Shown: positions 8,142 to 17,588, numbered from the stretch's first letter. The stretch: DNA of 35,432 nt from Mariniphaga sp. (GCA_025355585.1 JANXZJ010000072.1:1-35432); one strand, 5' to 3'. Program-made: numbers and translations. The notes: generated by a model not told the origin, from the sequence alone.

Positions 8142-8645
8142 TTATTCCTTTGCTTGCTTGCGGCTAAATTTTTCAAGCTTATCCAAATCTTCCACTTTGA
8201 AATTTCCATAGAAGGAGACCAGGCAACTGAATTGGTTATCTTTACTGTCCGTTACGATAACATGGCACTCTCTTACCTTTTTTGAATCACCTTCAATCCA
8301 AAACTCAACGTCATCACCATCGCCCTTGTCTTTTGGCTCCACTTTTCTGTAATTCAGCTTATTAAATTTATCAGCAATTGTTTTGCGTAATGATACGCCA
8401 AGGTTACTTTTCTCACGGTTTAAAACCAATATCCGTATCTCATTCAGATCGCCGGTGATCTTTTTATTCTCCTCGTCTAATTTCAAATCAACAGCATCTA
8501 TCATCGACTTCGAAAAAGCCATATAGGTAAAGCCATCGTGATTTGCAAACTCATCAAAGATCCGATACGATTTGCTTTGAGCTGATCCTGTTAAGGTTGT
8601 TACTATTATAGCAACCAAAATCCCAAGTTTGTAAAAGAGGTTCAT
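8142..8645 (-). CDS. DUF4252-like exported protein
   Basis: A 167-residue protein with a signal peptide (MNLFYKLGILVAIIVTTLTGSAQ) and a small mixed alpha/beta body: FANHDGFTYMAFSKSMIDA, then ITGDLNEIRILVLNRE, then a charged loop KDKGDGDD and a beta-rich end DNQFSCLVSFYGNFKVEDLDKL. This pattern matches DUF4252 proteins, which are common in Bacteroidota and often sit next to anti-sigma or PspC genes; their function is unknown. Its ATG overlaps the stop codon of the PspC gene by 4 bases, so the two are translationally coupled. Last gene of the minus-strand operon starting near 11010. Confidence 0.7.
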   Translation of the reverse strand: MNLFYKLGILVAIIVTTLTGSAQSKSYRIFDEFANHDGFTYMAFSKSMIDAVDLKLDEENKKITGDLNEIRILVLNREKSNLGVSLRKTIADKFNKLNYRKVEPKDKGDGDDVEFWIEGDSKKVRECHVIVTDSKDNQFSCLVSFYGNFKVEDLDKLEKFSRKQAKE

Positions 8646-10237
8646 TTTTTAAGTTTTTTAGGAGTTTCAACGATAGCTGGTTTCCTTTGCGTAAGTTCCA
8701 ATCCTTCTGGTGTCATTTTCCAATATTTCCCAACCATATCGCCATCCCACATGTTAGATGTATTCTTAACGTCATGTATAATCTTTACCATTTCATTGCT
8801 TAGGTAAATCGTCTTATTATCAGGAACTTTCAATACAATGTCAATCTCCTGTTTATGCCATACTGATTTATCAGGCAGCATAAACCATGGCTGGAACGTA
8901 ATCAGTGAATCCTGTTGAGTGAATTTGTAGTTGATATTACGGGCATTGGTTTGAGCGATATCCAGATCACGACCCCTTGCTTTTGACTTTACTACGACAC
9001 TGAATTCATTTGTTTCACTCTTTTCTATTTCAAGTCTGGGTTCATTGAGCAGGAATTGTTTTCCATTTACGGAGGCAATCCGCAGTCCGTCGAAATCGAA
9101 GTTTGAGTCGAGGTAATCGCTGAATTCGTCGGTTCCAAGTTTAAGGTACAGCGTATCGGATTTTGTGATTACCGGTTCCTGTTTTGTACTTGTGGAGACG
9201 CTTTTAAAATCACTAACCCCATTTACCGATGCAAAAATCAGTAAGATGATTCCAAAAACCCAAAGGCCGAGGGATGAAAAGCCGATTGCCGGATTATTGG
9301 ATTCGAATCGGAAGATAAGTTTTGTCCCCAGGTATGCAAGCATAATCAACGGAATTCCAAGAGTTAGCGCAAGTCCGATCCAGAACCATGTGAGTGTTCC
9401 GTCGCTTACAAACAAGCCGAGATAATGTGGCAATTCGTTGCTAAACGGAGTTATTCCGATGAATTCACTGGAGACGAAAAGTGAGGTGAAAAGCGCTATT
9501 ATTGCGATTATTCCAATTGAAACCAATATAATTCCGAAGAAGACTACGATAATTTTCAAAATAGCCCGGAAAATAGACATTACTACACCGCCGGCATCAT
9601 CAAGTCTTTCGCGGCTGCGGATATATGATTTATTCGCCCTGAAATTCTGGTAGTTCTCTTTTACATCTTGAATCTCTTCCTTGATTGTTTTGGAGATATT
9701 GTTGATATTTACCTCTTCACCTTTCATCTCGAGCCGTTGTGCGGTATTGGCTGCTTTTGGAGCTATGATCCATAAAATCAAATAGATAATTAGGCTCGAT
9801 CCTCCTCCAAAGAAAAGGGCAACGAAGATAAGCCGAACAATAATTGGATCTATGTTGAAATAGGCCGCCAGTCCACTACAAACACCTCCCAGAACACGGT
9901 CGTCGGGATCACGATAGAGTTTTTTGGTGCGTGACCGATGTATTTTTGTAACAACCTCTTCGTTTTCATCTTTAGAATCAGCAAACGCTTCCGGCATTCC
10001 CATTATCTTGATGATCTCTTCAACCTGTTCAATAGTAATTACTTCGCTACCATCTTTAACGCGTTCCTGGAAAAGCTCTGAGATTCTTGATTCAATATCC
10101 TGAACAATTTCCTTGGCATCATCATCATTGCCAAAATGCCTGTTAATCTGTAAGATGTAATAATTAAGCCTTTCATATGCATCGTCATCGATGTGAAAAA
10201 CTGTTCCGCTAATGTTGATTGTAAATGTTTTTTTCAT
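8642..10237 (-). CDS. PspC-domain membrane protein
   Basis: A 531-residue protein. The first 90 residues form a soluble HAAS-like helical domain (NISGTVFHIDDDAYERLNYY). A PspC domain follows (about residues 108-165), with the signature DPDDRVLGGVCSGLAAYFNI and two membrane segments. Three or four more membrane helices lie at about residues 218-345. A beta-rich, probably periplasmic C-terminal half of about 180 residues follows, ending in a Lys-rich tail. PspC-type proteins sense or stabilise a stressed inner membrane; here no PspA gene is present. The PadR gene lies 15 bases upstream and a DUF4252-like gene overlaps downstream. The C-terminal half is not assigned to a named domain by eye. Confidence 0.85.
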   Translation of the reverse strand: MKKTFTINISGTVFHIDDDAYERLNYYILQINRHFGNDDDAKEIVQDIESRISELFQERVKDGSEVITIEQVEEIIKIMGMPEAFADSKDENEEVVTKIHRSRTKKLYRDPDDRVLGGVCSGLAAYFNIDPIIVRLIFVALFFGGGSSLIIYLILWIIAPKAANTAQRLEMKGEEVNINNISKTIKEEIQDVKENYQNFRANKSYIRSRERLDDAGGVVMSIFRAILKIIVVFFGIILVSIGIIAIIALFTSLFVSSEFIGITPFSNELPHYLGLFVSDGTLTWFWIGLALTLGIPLIMLAYLGTKLIFRFESNNPAIGFSSLGLWVFGIILLIFASVNGVSDFKSVSTSTKQEPVITKSDTLYLKLGTDEFSDYLDSNFDFDGLRIASVNGKQFLLNEPRLEIEKSETNEFSVVVKSKARGRDLDIAQTNARNINYKFTQQDSLITFQPWFMLPDKSVWHKQEIDIVLKVPDNKTIYLSNEMVKIIHDVKNTSNMWDGDMVGKYWKMTPEGLELTQRKPAIVETPKKLKK

Positions 10238-10252
10238 GGTGATTGAATTTTA

Positions 10253-10585
10253 CTACAGGTTATTATTCTTAAGTTGGTTTATTGCATCGACAAGGTCACT
10301 CCAGGCCATATTCAGCTCGTTGAGGAATAATTTTCCATCCTCGGTCAATTCATAGTACTTACGTGGTGGCCCTTGCAACGACTCTTCCCAGCGATAGCCA
10401 AGATATCCGTCGTTTTTTAGTCTGGTCAGAAGAGGATATAATGTTCCTTCGACCACAATCATCTGCGCTGTTTTCATTTCGGCAATGATATCCGAAGCGT
10501 ACGATGGTTTCCTGGAAAGGTTCAGAAGTATGCAATACTCCAGAATACCTTTCCTCATTTGAGCTTTTGTGTTTTCGAGATTCAT
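10253..10585 (-). CDS. PadR-family transcriptional regulator
   Basis: A 110-residue winged-helix repressor, the size of the PadR-s2 subgroup. MRKGILEYCILLNLSRKPSYASDI carries the start of the HTH, IVVEGTLYPLLTRLKNDGYL is the recognition helix region that defines PadR, and GPPRKYYELTEDGKLFLNEL is the wing and the start of the dimerisation helix. PadR proteins often repress their own operon and respond to small molecules or envelope signals. It is the second gene of the minus-strand operon and is followed by the PspC gene, so it probably controls that pair through the dyads at 11010-11059. Confidence 0.92.
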   Translation of the reverse strand: MNLENTKAQMRKGILEYCILLNLSRKPSYASDIIAEMKTAQMIVVEGTLYPLLTRLKNDGYLGYRWEESLQGPPRKYYELTEDGKLFLNELNMAWSDLVDAINQLKNNNL

Positions 10586-10639
10586 GATTTAGTCATTTTG
10601 AAAATCTTAAGTCTTTTGTAAATAGTTTTTCTATTCGTA

Positions 10640-10975
10640 TCATTTGCTTAACGGCTTCGATGAAACCAGGCGTGCTACTCCGGCATTTCCAATCGAGATT
10701 GGCATAAACTTTTGGTTATGACCTGCTTTCTCGTTTTTTTTGCCTGATGATCCTTTTACATTTTTTGCCGCAGAAGAATTTGTAAAGTATTTTGAAATTT
10801 TATTTCCGGTGTATTTTGTGGCTGTAATTGCCAAAGAAGGAATGGTGCGATAAATGGCATTCACACTTGCTACAGATGAAATGTTGATGTCGCTACCGCA
10901 CGAAGTGAGGATCGCTAATCCTGTCAGCAGGACTCCCAATTTTAACTTCTTTATCAGCGTTTTCATTTTGACCAT
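10640..10975 (-). CDS. Small predicted lipoprotein, unknown function
   Basis: A 111-residue protein with a lipoprotein signal peptide: MKTLIKKLKLGVLLTGLAIL and lipobox LTSC, so the mature form would begin with a lipidated Cys followed by GSDINIS. Met4 (10966) is an equally good start. The rest is short, Ser/Asn/Lys-rich and without a domain I recognise. It is the first gene behind the promoter at 11018-11049 and 54 bases upstream of padR, so it belongs to the same probable operon. Cell-envelope location fits the PspC neighbour. Confidence 0.65.
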   Translation of the reverse strand: MVKMKTLIKKLKLGVLLTGLAILTSCGSDINISSVASVNAIYRTIPSLAITATKYTGNKISKYFTNSSAAKNVKGSSGKKNEKAGHNQKFMPISIGNAGVARLVSSKPLSK

Positions 10976-11009
10976 TTTTAATTTATAATACCATCTTATG
11001 CCCTGAAGT

Positions 11010-11059
11010 ATGTATTACAAATATACATCCTAAAGAAGGTACTATGCAACACATAGTAC
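11010..11059. promoter_or_regulatory. Two dyads over the promoter, candidate PadR operators
   Basis: GTACTATG (11039-11046), 5 bases, CATAGTAC (11052-11059) is a perfect 8-bp inverted repeat covering the -33 element. ATGTAT (11010-11015) and ATACAT (11023-11028) form a second dyad across the -7 element. ATGT/ACAT-type half sites are typical of PadR operators. The position blocks RNA polymerase access, so autorepression is the simplest reading. Confidence 0.55.
11018..11049 (-). promoter_or_regulatory. Promoter of the lipoprotein-padR-pspC operon
   Basis: On the minus strand the sequence reads TTG (11049-11047), 21 bases, then TATATTTG (11025-11018). The -7 is an exact match to TAnnTTTG and the spacing fits. 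Transcription would start near 11012, about 37 bases before the start codon. Confidence 0.7.
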
Positions 11060-11458
11060 TAAAATAATTCAATATTTTTAAAAATATTTTTAAATAACAG
11101 ATATACAGAGAAATAAAAATTGATATTTTTCTTTTGGAGTTTGCTTTTTATCCAAAACAGTGAAAAAATGGGACGTTTTACTGTAAATTTTCATTGCAAG
11201 ACGGATTTTAACGGCGACTAAAACGCGCGTTTTGGCCATTTTTGGCGAAAGCCTATTTAGTATTTATAATCCAATCTTGGGTTTTTGGATGTATTCATCA
11301 AATATGAATGTTTAAATAGGAGCGGAGTGCCGGTTTAAGGAGATCATATCACCTGGAAAATTTCCTGAAATTAATATTGGGGTTTTTCAGGCAATGTGCG
11401 ATCATTTACTTATTTTGTGTTGACTAAATTTAAGTTGGTTTAATTTAAAAATTCTCAA

Positions 11459-12757
11459 ATGAAAAAACATGAAATGAAACGAATTTTTCTTTCCTCTTTA
11501 GTAGTATTCTTATTGTCTGTTAGTTTGCAGGCGCAACCAACCGAGAAACTTGTGAAGGTTGCCATTGCGCCCGATCATGCGAATTGGGTTTATAATAAAG
11601 GTGAGAACGTCAAATTTAAGGTGACGGTAACAAAGAATAGTGAGTTGTTGCCGAATGTGAAAATCAGGTATGAAGTGGGGCCCGAAATGATGACTCCAAC
11701 ATTGAAGGATTCAGCTGTTCTTAAAGAAGGTGGGTTGATTGTGCCCGGTGGAACTCTAAAGGATGCTGGATTTTTACGTTGTAAGGTTGTTGCCGAATAC
11801 GATGGAATCAAATACGAAGGGCTGGCAACTGTGGCTTTTAACCCTGAATTAATAAAACCCACTGTGCTATACCCTGACGATTTTATTCAGTTTTGGGATA
11901 AAGCGAAGCAGGATCTAGCTGCAGTCCCAATGGATGTAAAACTCACCTTGCTTCCGGAAAGGTGCACTGAATTGACGAATGTTTATCAGGCAAATATTCA
12001 AAACTACAAGCTCGGAATGAGGCTTTACGGAATTGTGAGTATTCCCAAAAAACCTGGAAAATATCCTGCCTTGTTAAGGGTTCCGGGTGCCGGCGTACGT
12101 CCTTATTACGGTGATCCTTCTACAGCCGATCTCGGAGTTATTACTTTTGAAATTGGTATTCACGGAATTCCGGTTACAATGGATGCCGGTATTTATACCG
12201 ATTTAGGCAGAACAACGTTGGACGGATATCCAATCTTTAACCTCGACGACCGCGATAAGTATTATTACAAAAGGGTTTACCTCGGATGCGTTCGGGCGAT
12301 CGACTTTATTTACTCTTTACCGGAATTCGACGGATCGACGCTGGCCGTTACAGGCGGAAGCCAGGGTGGTGCTTTATCCATTGTAACTGCTGGTCTTGAC
12401 AGCCGCGTCAAATACCTGGCTGCTTTTTATCCGGCACTTTGCGATTTAACGGGATATTTTTCGAACCGTGCTGGTGGATGGCCGCACATGTTTCGCGACC
12501 TGAAAGCCGGAAAAGAGAAAATCGAAACCGCAAAATATTACGACGTAGTAAATTTTGCCAGGAATGTCAAAGTCCCCGGGTTCTATTCCTGGGGATTTAA
12601 CGATGTGGTCTGCCCGCCAACTTCAACGTTTTCAGCTTATAACTCAATAACAGCGCCGAAAGAGCTTTTGATTATGCAGGAAACTGGTCATTGGACTTAT
12701 CCGGAGCAGAACGAAAAATCGAAACAATGGTTGTTGGGGAAACTGTTAGGTAGATAA
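11459..12757 (+). CDS. Secreted acetylxylan-esterase-like alpha/beta hydrolase (AXE1/CE7 type)
   Basis: A 432-residue exported esterase. A signal peptide (from Met6, MKRIFLSSLVVFLLSVSLQA) is followed by an N-terminal beta-sandwich of about 110 residues that is not part of the usual CE7 enzyme. The AXE1-like hydrolase domain starts near YPDDFIQFWDKAKQDLA. The catalytic triad is clear: Ser301 in GGSQGG, Asp382 in GFNDVVCPP and His411 in TGHWTYPEQ. The family removes acetyl groups from xylan, cephalosporin C or small acetylated sugars. It stands alone with its own terminator; no SusC/SusD pair is near. The substrate is not deducible. The first Met (11459) and Met6 (11474) are both possible starts. 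Confidence 0.88.
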   Translation: MKKHEMKRIFLSSLVVFLLSVSLQAQPTEKLVKVAIAPDHANWVYNKGENVKFKVTVTKNSELLPNVKIRYEVGPEMMTPTLKDSAVLKEGGLIVPGGTLKDAGFLRCKVVAEYDGIKYEGLATVAFNPELIKPTVLYPDDFIQFWDKAKQDLAAVPMDVKLTLLPERCTELTNVYQANIQNYKLGMRLYGIVSIPKKPGKYPALLRVPGAGVRPYYGDPSTADLGVITFEIGIHGIPVTMDAGIYTDLGRTTLDGYPIFNLDDRDKYYYKRVYLGCVRAIDFIYSLPEFDGSTLAVTGGSQGGALSIVTAGLDSRVKYLAAFYPALCDLTGYFSNRAGGWPHMFRDLKAGKEKIETAKYYDVVNFARNVKVPGFYSWGFNDVVCPPTSTFSAYNSITAPKELLIMQETGHWTYPEQNEKSKQWLLGKLLGR

Positions 12758-12807
12758 CCGAGGGTAAAGACAAGGCATGCTTGTCTCTACAAAACATACA
12801 AAACACA

Positions 12808-12849
12808 GAAAACCCTTAATTTGCAATTGTTTGCAAATTAAGGGTTTTC
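12808..12849. terminator. Bidirectional terminator between the esterase and typA
   Basis: A perfect 19-bp stem (12808-12826 with 12831-12849) and a 4-base loop TTGT. The arms begin GAAAACCC and end GGGTTTTC, so either strand carries A/T runs at the base. It separates two convergent genes. Confidence 0.92.
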
Positions 12850-12871
12850 TAATTATAGATAATAGTACGAA

Positions 12872-14677
12872 CTAAACTATTTTTTTGGAAGATCGTTTAC
12901 GATCGTTTTCGTTGAGCTGTATTTTCCGAAGCCTGATTGACTTTGGTGTTACTTCAACGTATTCGTCTTTCTGAATATATTCGAGTGCTTCTTCGAGACT
13001 GAACTTGATCGGAGGTGCAAGTCTAACTTTATCGTCAGAACCTGATGCCCGCATATTTGTGAGTTTTTTTGGTTTTGTAAGGTTCATCGCAAGGTCACCT
13101 TCACGACTACTTTCTCCAACAACCTGGCCTTCATATATTTCTTCCTGTGGATCGATAAAGTACCGTCCTCTGTCCTGAAGTTTGTTCAGGGAATAGGCAA
13201 ATGCTGTTCCGGTTTCAAGCGCAACTAATGAACCATTTAAACGTGTTTCGATGGCTCCTTTGAAAGGCTCGTATCTGATAAACCTGTGTGACATAACCGC
13301 TTCACCCTGTGTAGAGGTCATCATAATGGTACGCAAACCGATAATTCCGCGGGAAGGAATATTAAATTCGAGGTTCACGCGGTCTCCCTTGTGTTCCATG
13401 TTAATCATTTCCCCTTTACGACGTGTGACAAGATCAATGGCAGTGCCACTCATCTCCTCAGGTAAGTCGATGTTCAGTAATTCGACTGGTTCTTGTTTTA
13501 CCCCGGCAACTTCTTTAAACAGCACCTGTGGTTGTCCAACCTGAAGTTCGTAACCTTCGCGACGCATCGTTTCAATTAAAACTGAAAGATGCAGAACTCC
13601 GCGACCATGTACATTCCATGCATCGGCCGAATCGGTTGTCTCAACACGTAAAGCAAGATTTTTCTCAAGTTCACGTTTTAATCTGTCGTGAATATGTCGG
13701 CTGGTAACAAACTTTCCTTCTTTTCCATAAAATGGAGAGTTGTTGATTGTGAACAACATACTCATAGTAGGTTCGTCAATTGAAATCGGTTCGAGTGGTT
13801 CGGGATTTTCCCAATCGCAAACCGTGTCACCAATTTCGAATCCATCGATTCCAACAAGGGCACATATATCACCGTTGCTTGCTGAGGTTACTTTCTCTCT
13901 TCCTAATCCGGTAAATACATGAAGTTCTTTGATTTTAGTACGGGAGATCGTTCCATCGCGTTTAACAAGTGAAACGTTCATTCCTTCCTTTAGCTCACCA
14001 CGATGAATGCGGCCAATCGCAATACGTCCGACATATTGTGAATAATCGAGCGATGTAACCAGCATCTGTGGGGTACCTGGATTTTCTATTGGTGCGGGGA
14101 TGTGCTCAATGATAGCATCAAACAACTCCGTAATATTTTCGGTGCGAACTTTCCAGTCGTTACTCATCCAGTTTTGCTTTGCAGAACCATAGACAGTTGG
14201 GAAGTCAAGCTGGTCTTCAGTAGCATCCAGACTGTACATTAATTCGAAAACCTGTTCGTGTACGACATCTGGCCGACAATTGGGTTTGTCAACTTTATTG
14301 ATGACCACGATTGGTTTCAACCCGAGTTGTAATGCTTTTTGAAGTACAAACCGTGTTTGAGGCATTGTACCTTCAAAAGCGTCAACGAGCAGAAGAACAC
14401 CATCTGCCATGTTTAGAACACGTTCCACTTCACCGCCGAAATCGGCATGCCCAGGGGTGTCGATGATGTTGATTTTTGTACCATTGTAAACAACCGATAC
14501 GTTTTTGGCAAGAATAGTGATTCCTCTTTCCCGTTCCTGGTCGTTACTGTCGAGGATCAATTCTCCCGGATTCTGATTGCCCCTGAAGATATTGGAATCC
14601 ATGATCATCTTGTCAACCAACGTCGTTTTTCCATGATCGACGTGCGCTATGATCGCTATGTTTCTGATATTTTGCAT
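12872..14677 (-). CDS. typA: GTP-binding translational GTPase TypA/BipA
   Basis: A 601-residue ribosome-associated GTPase of the EF-G superfamily that helps ribosome assembly and stress responses. G1 [13 protein letters not shown] (residues 10-22), G2 [11 protein letters not shown]3 [14 protein letters not shown] and G4 NKVDKP are all intact. Domain II ([18 protein letters not shown]), domain III ([20 protein letters not shown]) and the BipA-specific C-terminal domain ([16 protein letters not shown], the conserved N-(M/I)-R-A-x-(G/T)-x-D motif) follow. The length is standard. It is transcribed alone on the minus strand behind a TACCTTTG box. Confidence 0.97.
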   Translation of the reverse strand: MQNIRNIAIIAHVDHGKTTLVDKMIMDSNIFRGNQNPGELILDSNDQERERGITILAKNVSVVYNGTKINIIDTPGHADFGGEVERVLNMADGVLLLVDAFEGTMPQTRFVLQKALQLGLKPIVVINKVDKPNCRPDVVHEQVFELMYSLDATEDQLDFPTVYGSAKQNWMSNDWKVRTENITELFDAIIEHIPAPIENPGTPQMLVTSLDYSQYVGRIAIGRIHRGELKEGMNVSLVKRDGTISRTKIKELHVFTGLGREKVTSASNGDICALVGIDGFEIGDTVCDWENPEPLEPISIDEPTMSMLFTINNSPFYGKEGKFVTSRHIHDRLKRELEKNLALRVETTDSADAWNVHGRGVLHLSVLIETMRREGYELQVGQPQVLFKEVAGVKQEPVELLNIDLPEEMSGTAIDLVTRRKGEMINMEHKGDRVNLEFNIPSRGIIGLRTIMMTSTQGEAVMSHRFIRYEPFKGAIETRLNGSLVALETGTAFAYSLNKLQDRGRYFIDPQEEIYEGQVVGESSREGDLAMNLTKPKKLTNMRASGSDDKVRLAPPIKFSLEEALEYIQKDEYVEVTPKSIRLRKIQLNENDRKRSSKKIV

Positions 14678-14694
14678 CTATGAATTTTGAGCCG

Positions 14695-14702
14695 CAAAGG
14701 TA
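14695..14702 (-). promoter_or_regulatory. -7 element of typA
   Basis: On the minus strand TACCTTTG matches TAnnTTTG and lies 18 bases before the ATG at 14677. No clear -33 TTG is seen 19-21 bases further out. Confidence 0.5.
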
Positions 14703-15055
14703 ATCAATTATTCGACGGTTAAAACTTATGCCTGTTCATCAGTCCGCTCATTTTAAATTTCTTTCGCATAAATTGTTAAAACAATACTATTTTATTGTGT
14801 GCTAAATCATCAATCTTATTTTAACCAATTAAAAATCAGGGCTCTAATTCTTGCGGACGTTTCTTTTGAAAGAAATTTGGATGATACTGGACACCATATT
14901 GTTATATCCTTTGATCATTCAAATGCCAGCGATTAAAGTTTGTTATCCTGCTTGAATATAAAACCAGGATACAATCCAATATGTTGATTCCATTACCAAC
15001 ATTATTTTAACATTAATTAAATTGATTTCTTTTTAAATTTAATGACCTCAATAAC

Positions 15056-15063
15056 TAACTTTG
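15056..15063 (+). promoter_or_regulatory. -7 element upstream of trkH
   Basis: TAACTTTG matches TAnnTTTG. A -33 is not convincing (T-rich 15031-15035). The resulting leader would be about 75 bases. Confidence 0.45.
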
Positions 15064-15144
15064 CATGTTTTTGCCTTTTACCAGCAATATTTTACTTTAA
15101 AATCGGTTTTCGATATTTGAGTGATAACTATCTATAATGAATGA

Positions 15145-16590
15145 ATGAAAAAGATTAATTTCAAGATCATCCTCAAATTATTAAGTTTTATTTTCTTCAT
15201 CGAAGCATGTGCGTTTTCGTTTTGTATTCCGGTCGCCTTCATTTACAACGAACCGGTTCGTCCGTTCATATTGTCTATTCTGGTCGCAATATTCCCATCC
15301 ATTATCTTTCGATTTCTGGCAAGGTCGAAAACCAAGGATGAGATTCAAAATCATGAAGCATTATTTTCTGTCGTATTCGGTTGGTTTATAATGATATTGC
15401 TTGGAATTCTCCCCTATATTTTCAGCGGTAGTATCCCACACTTTATAAATGCAATTTTTGAGTCTACGTCTGGATTTACTACCACAGGTTCTTCCATCCT
15501 TGCAGATATTGAGGCACTTCCAAAATCAATTCTCTTTTGGCGCAGTTTGACACACTGGGTTGGTGGTATTGGAATTATATCCTTGGTAATTATCATATTG
15601 CCTTCATTAGATGTAGGCGGTTACCGTATATTTTCTTTGGAATCCTCTCTTCAGGAGAAAATTCATCCCCGCATTAAAACAATTGGGCGAAGCTTGCTTT
15701 CCATCTATTTATTACTGACTTTTTCGCAAGTGATACTGATGATGTTGGGTGGAATGAATCTGTATGAGAGTCTTTGCCATTCTTTTGGTACAGTGGCTAC
15801 TGGTGGTTTTTCTCCTAAAAACACAAGTATTGCGGGTTATTCACCCTATATTCAGTATGTTGTTACAATCTTTATGTTTTTGGCGGGTGTAAATTTCCTC
15901 GTTCACTTCAATTTGCTGATGGGAAATTTCAAAAAGGCCTTGTCAAATGAGGAACTTCGGTTTTATACCAAGGTCATTATTTTTGCCGGATTTTTTATCA
16001 TGGCTATCCTGCTTTTAAAAACGGATAAGCCAGTTGAAGAGGCTTTTCGGAGTTCTTTTTTCTATGTAGTTTCAATTGTAACCTGTACAGGCTTTGCTAC
16101 CGAGGATTATTTATTATGGCCTACTGCAGCCTGGATGGCAATCTTTCTGCTTCTTTTTGCAGGTGGAAGCACCGGATCGACAGCAGGTGGTATAAAAATG
16201 GCGCGTCACCTGCTTGTGCTTAAAAACATTAAGTCTATACTTTATAAAACGGTCCACCGAAATGGTGTTTACCCGGTAAAACTGAATGGTATTGTTGTTT
16301 CGGAGGAGAGTAACCGGTCAATAATCTCATTTGTTTTACTTTACCTTGTTGTTTTTGTGGTGATGACATTTCTCTTAATACTTGATGGTTTGGATGTTCC
16401 TGGTGCCGCAAGTTCAATTGCGACAGCAGTGGCTGGCATTGGGCCAGGCATAGGCTCGGTGGGTCCGGTTGCTAATTTTGCACACCTCCACGATTTTTCG
16501 AAAGCCGTAATGTCGTTGGCAATGTTTATTGGTCGATTGGAATTGCTCACCTTCTTTGCATTGTTTACACCTGCTTTCTGGAAGTATTAG
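15145..16590 (+). CDS. trkH: Trk-type potassium uptake protein TrkH
   Basis: A 481-residue polytopic membrane protein that moves K+ into the cell. The four pore loops with selectivity-filter glycines are visible: TSGFTTTGSS (near residue 110), GTVATGGFS (about 215), VTCTGFATED (about 315) and the last, less conserved one AGIGPGIGSVGP (about 430). GGSTGSTAGGIKM (about 345) is the characteristic TrkH/KtrB loop. The length matches TrkH. The regulatory partner TrkA is not next to it, so it must be encoded elsewhere or replaced. The DMT-transporter gene follows after 28 bases. Confidence 0.93.
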   Translation: MKKINFKIILKLLSFIFFIEACAFSFCIPVAFIYNEPVRPFILSILVAIFPSIIFRFLARSKTKDEIQNHEALFSVVFGWFIMILLGILPYIFSGSIPHFINAIFESTSGFTTTGSSILADIEALPKSILFWRSLTHWVGGIGIISLVIIILPSLDVGGYRIFSLESSLQEKIHPRIKTIGRSLLSIYLLLTFSQVILMMLGGMNLYESLCHSFGTVATGGFSPKNTSIAGYSPYIQYVVTIFMFLAGVNFLVHFNLLMGNFKKALSNEELRFYTKVIIFAGFFIMAILLLKTDKPVEEAFRSSFFYVVSIVTCTGFATEDYLLWPTAAWMAIFLLLFAGGSTGSTAGGIKMARHLLVLKNIKSILYKTVHRNGVYPVKLNGIVVSEESNRSIISFVLLYLVVFVVMTFLLILDGLDVPGAASSIATAVAGIGPGIGSVGPVANFAHLHDFSKAVMSLAMFIGRLELLTFFALFTPAFWKY

Positions 16591-16618
16591 ACAGAAATAA
16601 ATTATTAACTAGAATTCA

Positions 16619-17512
16619 ATGACCCGAAACAGCTGGTTTCATTACCTTATTTTATTCCTTGGTATTCTTTGCATATCGTGGTCTGCAATATTTGTAAAAT
16701 TGTCGGATGTTTCAGGTTTAAGTTCAGCGTTTTACAGGATGTTCATTGGTTTTCTTGGTGTTCTTCCCATCTGGCTTCTTCGCAAAAAGCCGGTCACTGA
16801 CAAAAAATCCATCCGGATCGCAGTCCTCTGCGGAGTAATATTTGCCTGTGATATTGCGGTTTGGAATGTTTCTATTTTGCTTACCAAAGCGGCGATATCC
16901 ACACTTATCGCTAATCTGGCTCCTGTTTGGGTAGGAATTGGTGCAATCTTGTTTCTGAAGGAAAAACCTGGCAAGATCTTCTGGATAGGAACCGCAATTG
17001 CATTATTTGGAGTATCTGTAATCGTTGGAATTGACAAAATTTACAATTCACGTCTCAATTTGGGCCATTTTCTGGCTATCCTCGCCAGTTTGTTCTACGC
17101 ATTTTATCTGCTGATCATGCGAAAGGGACGGCTACATCTCGACACTGTTACATTTACTACAATCTCAATGCTGGCGAGTTCGGTAGTTTTATTTTTTATC
17201 TCGATTTTTACGGGTACCCAACTTTCAGGTTTTTCCATTCAATCGTGGGAAGCACTGATGGGACTTGGACTGATCTCGCAATTAGGGGGTTGGCTGGCAA
17301 TTAATTATGCAATGGCATACATGCCGCCGACGATTGCTTCAGTAAGCTTACTTAGTCAGTCCGTATTCACAGCTTTAATCGCGATTCCGGTACTTGGGGA
17401 GAAGCTTACAAAGATCGAAATTTTCGGAGCCCTGATTGTATTGACGGGAATTTTCCTGGTTAATAAAAAGATGTTTAAAAGGAAGGTGGCTGTTCAACAA
17501 GAGTATGACTGA
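16619..17512 (+). CDS. DMT-superfamily (EamA) transporter
   Basis: A 297-residue inner-membrane protein with ten predicted helices in two EamA repeats (about residues 8-140 and 150-288). FVKLSDVSGLSSAFYRMFIG in the first repeat and AIPVLGEKLTKIEIFGALIVL in the second are typical of the family. Members export amino acids or other metabolites; the substrate cannot be told from sequence. It starts 28 bases after trkH on the same strand and may be cotranscribed with it. Confidence 0.9.
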   Translation: MTRNSWFHYLILFLGILCISWSAIFVKLSDVSGLSSAFYRMFIGFLGVLPIWLLRKKPVTDKKSIRIAVLCGVIFACDIAVWNVSILLTKAAISTLIANLAPVWVGIGAILFLKEKPGKIFWIGTAIALFGVSVIVGIDKIYNSRLNLGHFLAILASLFYAFYLLIMRKGRLHLDTVTFTTISMLASSVVLFFISIFTGTQLSGFSIQSWEALMGLGLISQLGGWLAINYAMAYMPPTIASVSLLSQSVFTALIAIPVLGEKLTKIEIFGALIVLTGIFLVNKKMFKRKVAVQQEYD

Positions 17513-17531
17513 TAGAAGATGGCTTAGAGAT

Positions 17532-17588
17532 GGGAGAAGATATTTTCAGCAATATTGAACTCATAACTTATATCTTATAACTTCTCCC
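17532..17588. terminator. Weak hairpin between convergent genes
   Basis: GGGAGAAG (17532-17539) pairs with CTTCTCCC (17581-17588) across a 41-base loop that can pair internally (GATA/TATC). The right arm lies inside the end of the minus-strand gene. It could end the DMT transcript, but there is no T-run. Confidence 0.3.

Larger units (their letters stand above)
10976..11458. other. Intergenic region upstream of the lipoprotein operon and the esterase
   Basis: A 483-base gene-free stretch. The left end holds the minus-strand promoter and dyads. An isolated perfect 14-base palindrome AAAACGCGCGTTTT lies at 11220-11233. No ORF of more than about 20 codons and no tRNA-like fold was seen. For the plus-strand esterase only a weak -7 (TAAATTTA near 11427) is visible. 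Confidence 0.6.
14678..15144. other. Intergenic region between typA and trkH
   Basis: A 467-base, AT-rich, gene-free stretch between divergent genes. TATCCTG (14944-14950) and CAGGATA (14965-14971) form a 7-bp inverted repeat with a 14-base loop. The typA -7 box lies at its left end and the trkH promoter at 15056. I see no ORF or tRNA in it. Confidence 0.5.

Noticed and set aside
11220-11233. AAAACGCGCGTTTT palindrome as an operator
   Set aside because: Perfect but isolated, far from both flanking promoters, and with no regulator to link it to. Listed only within the intergenic entry.
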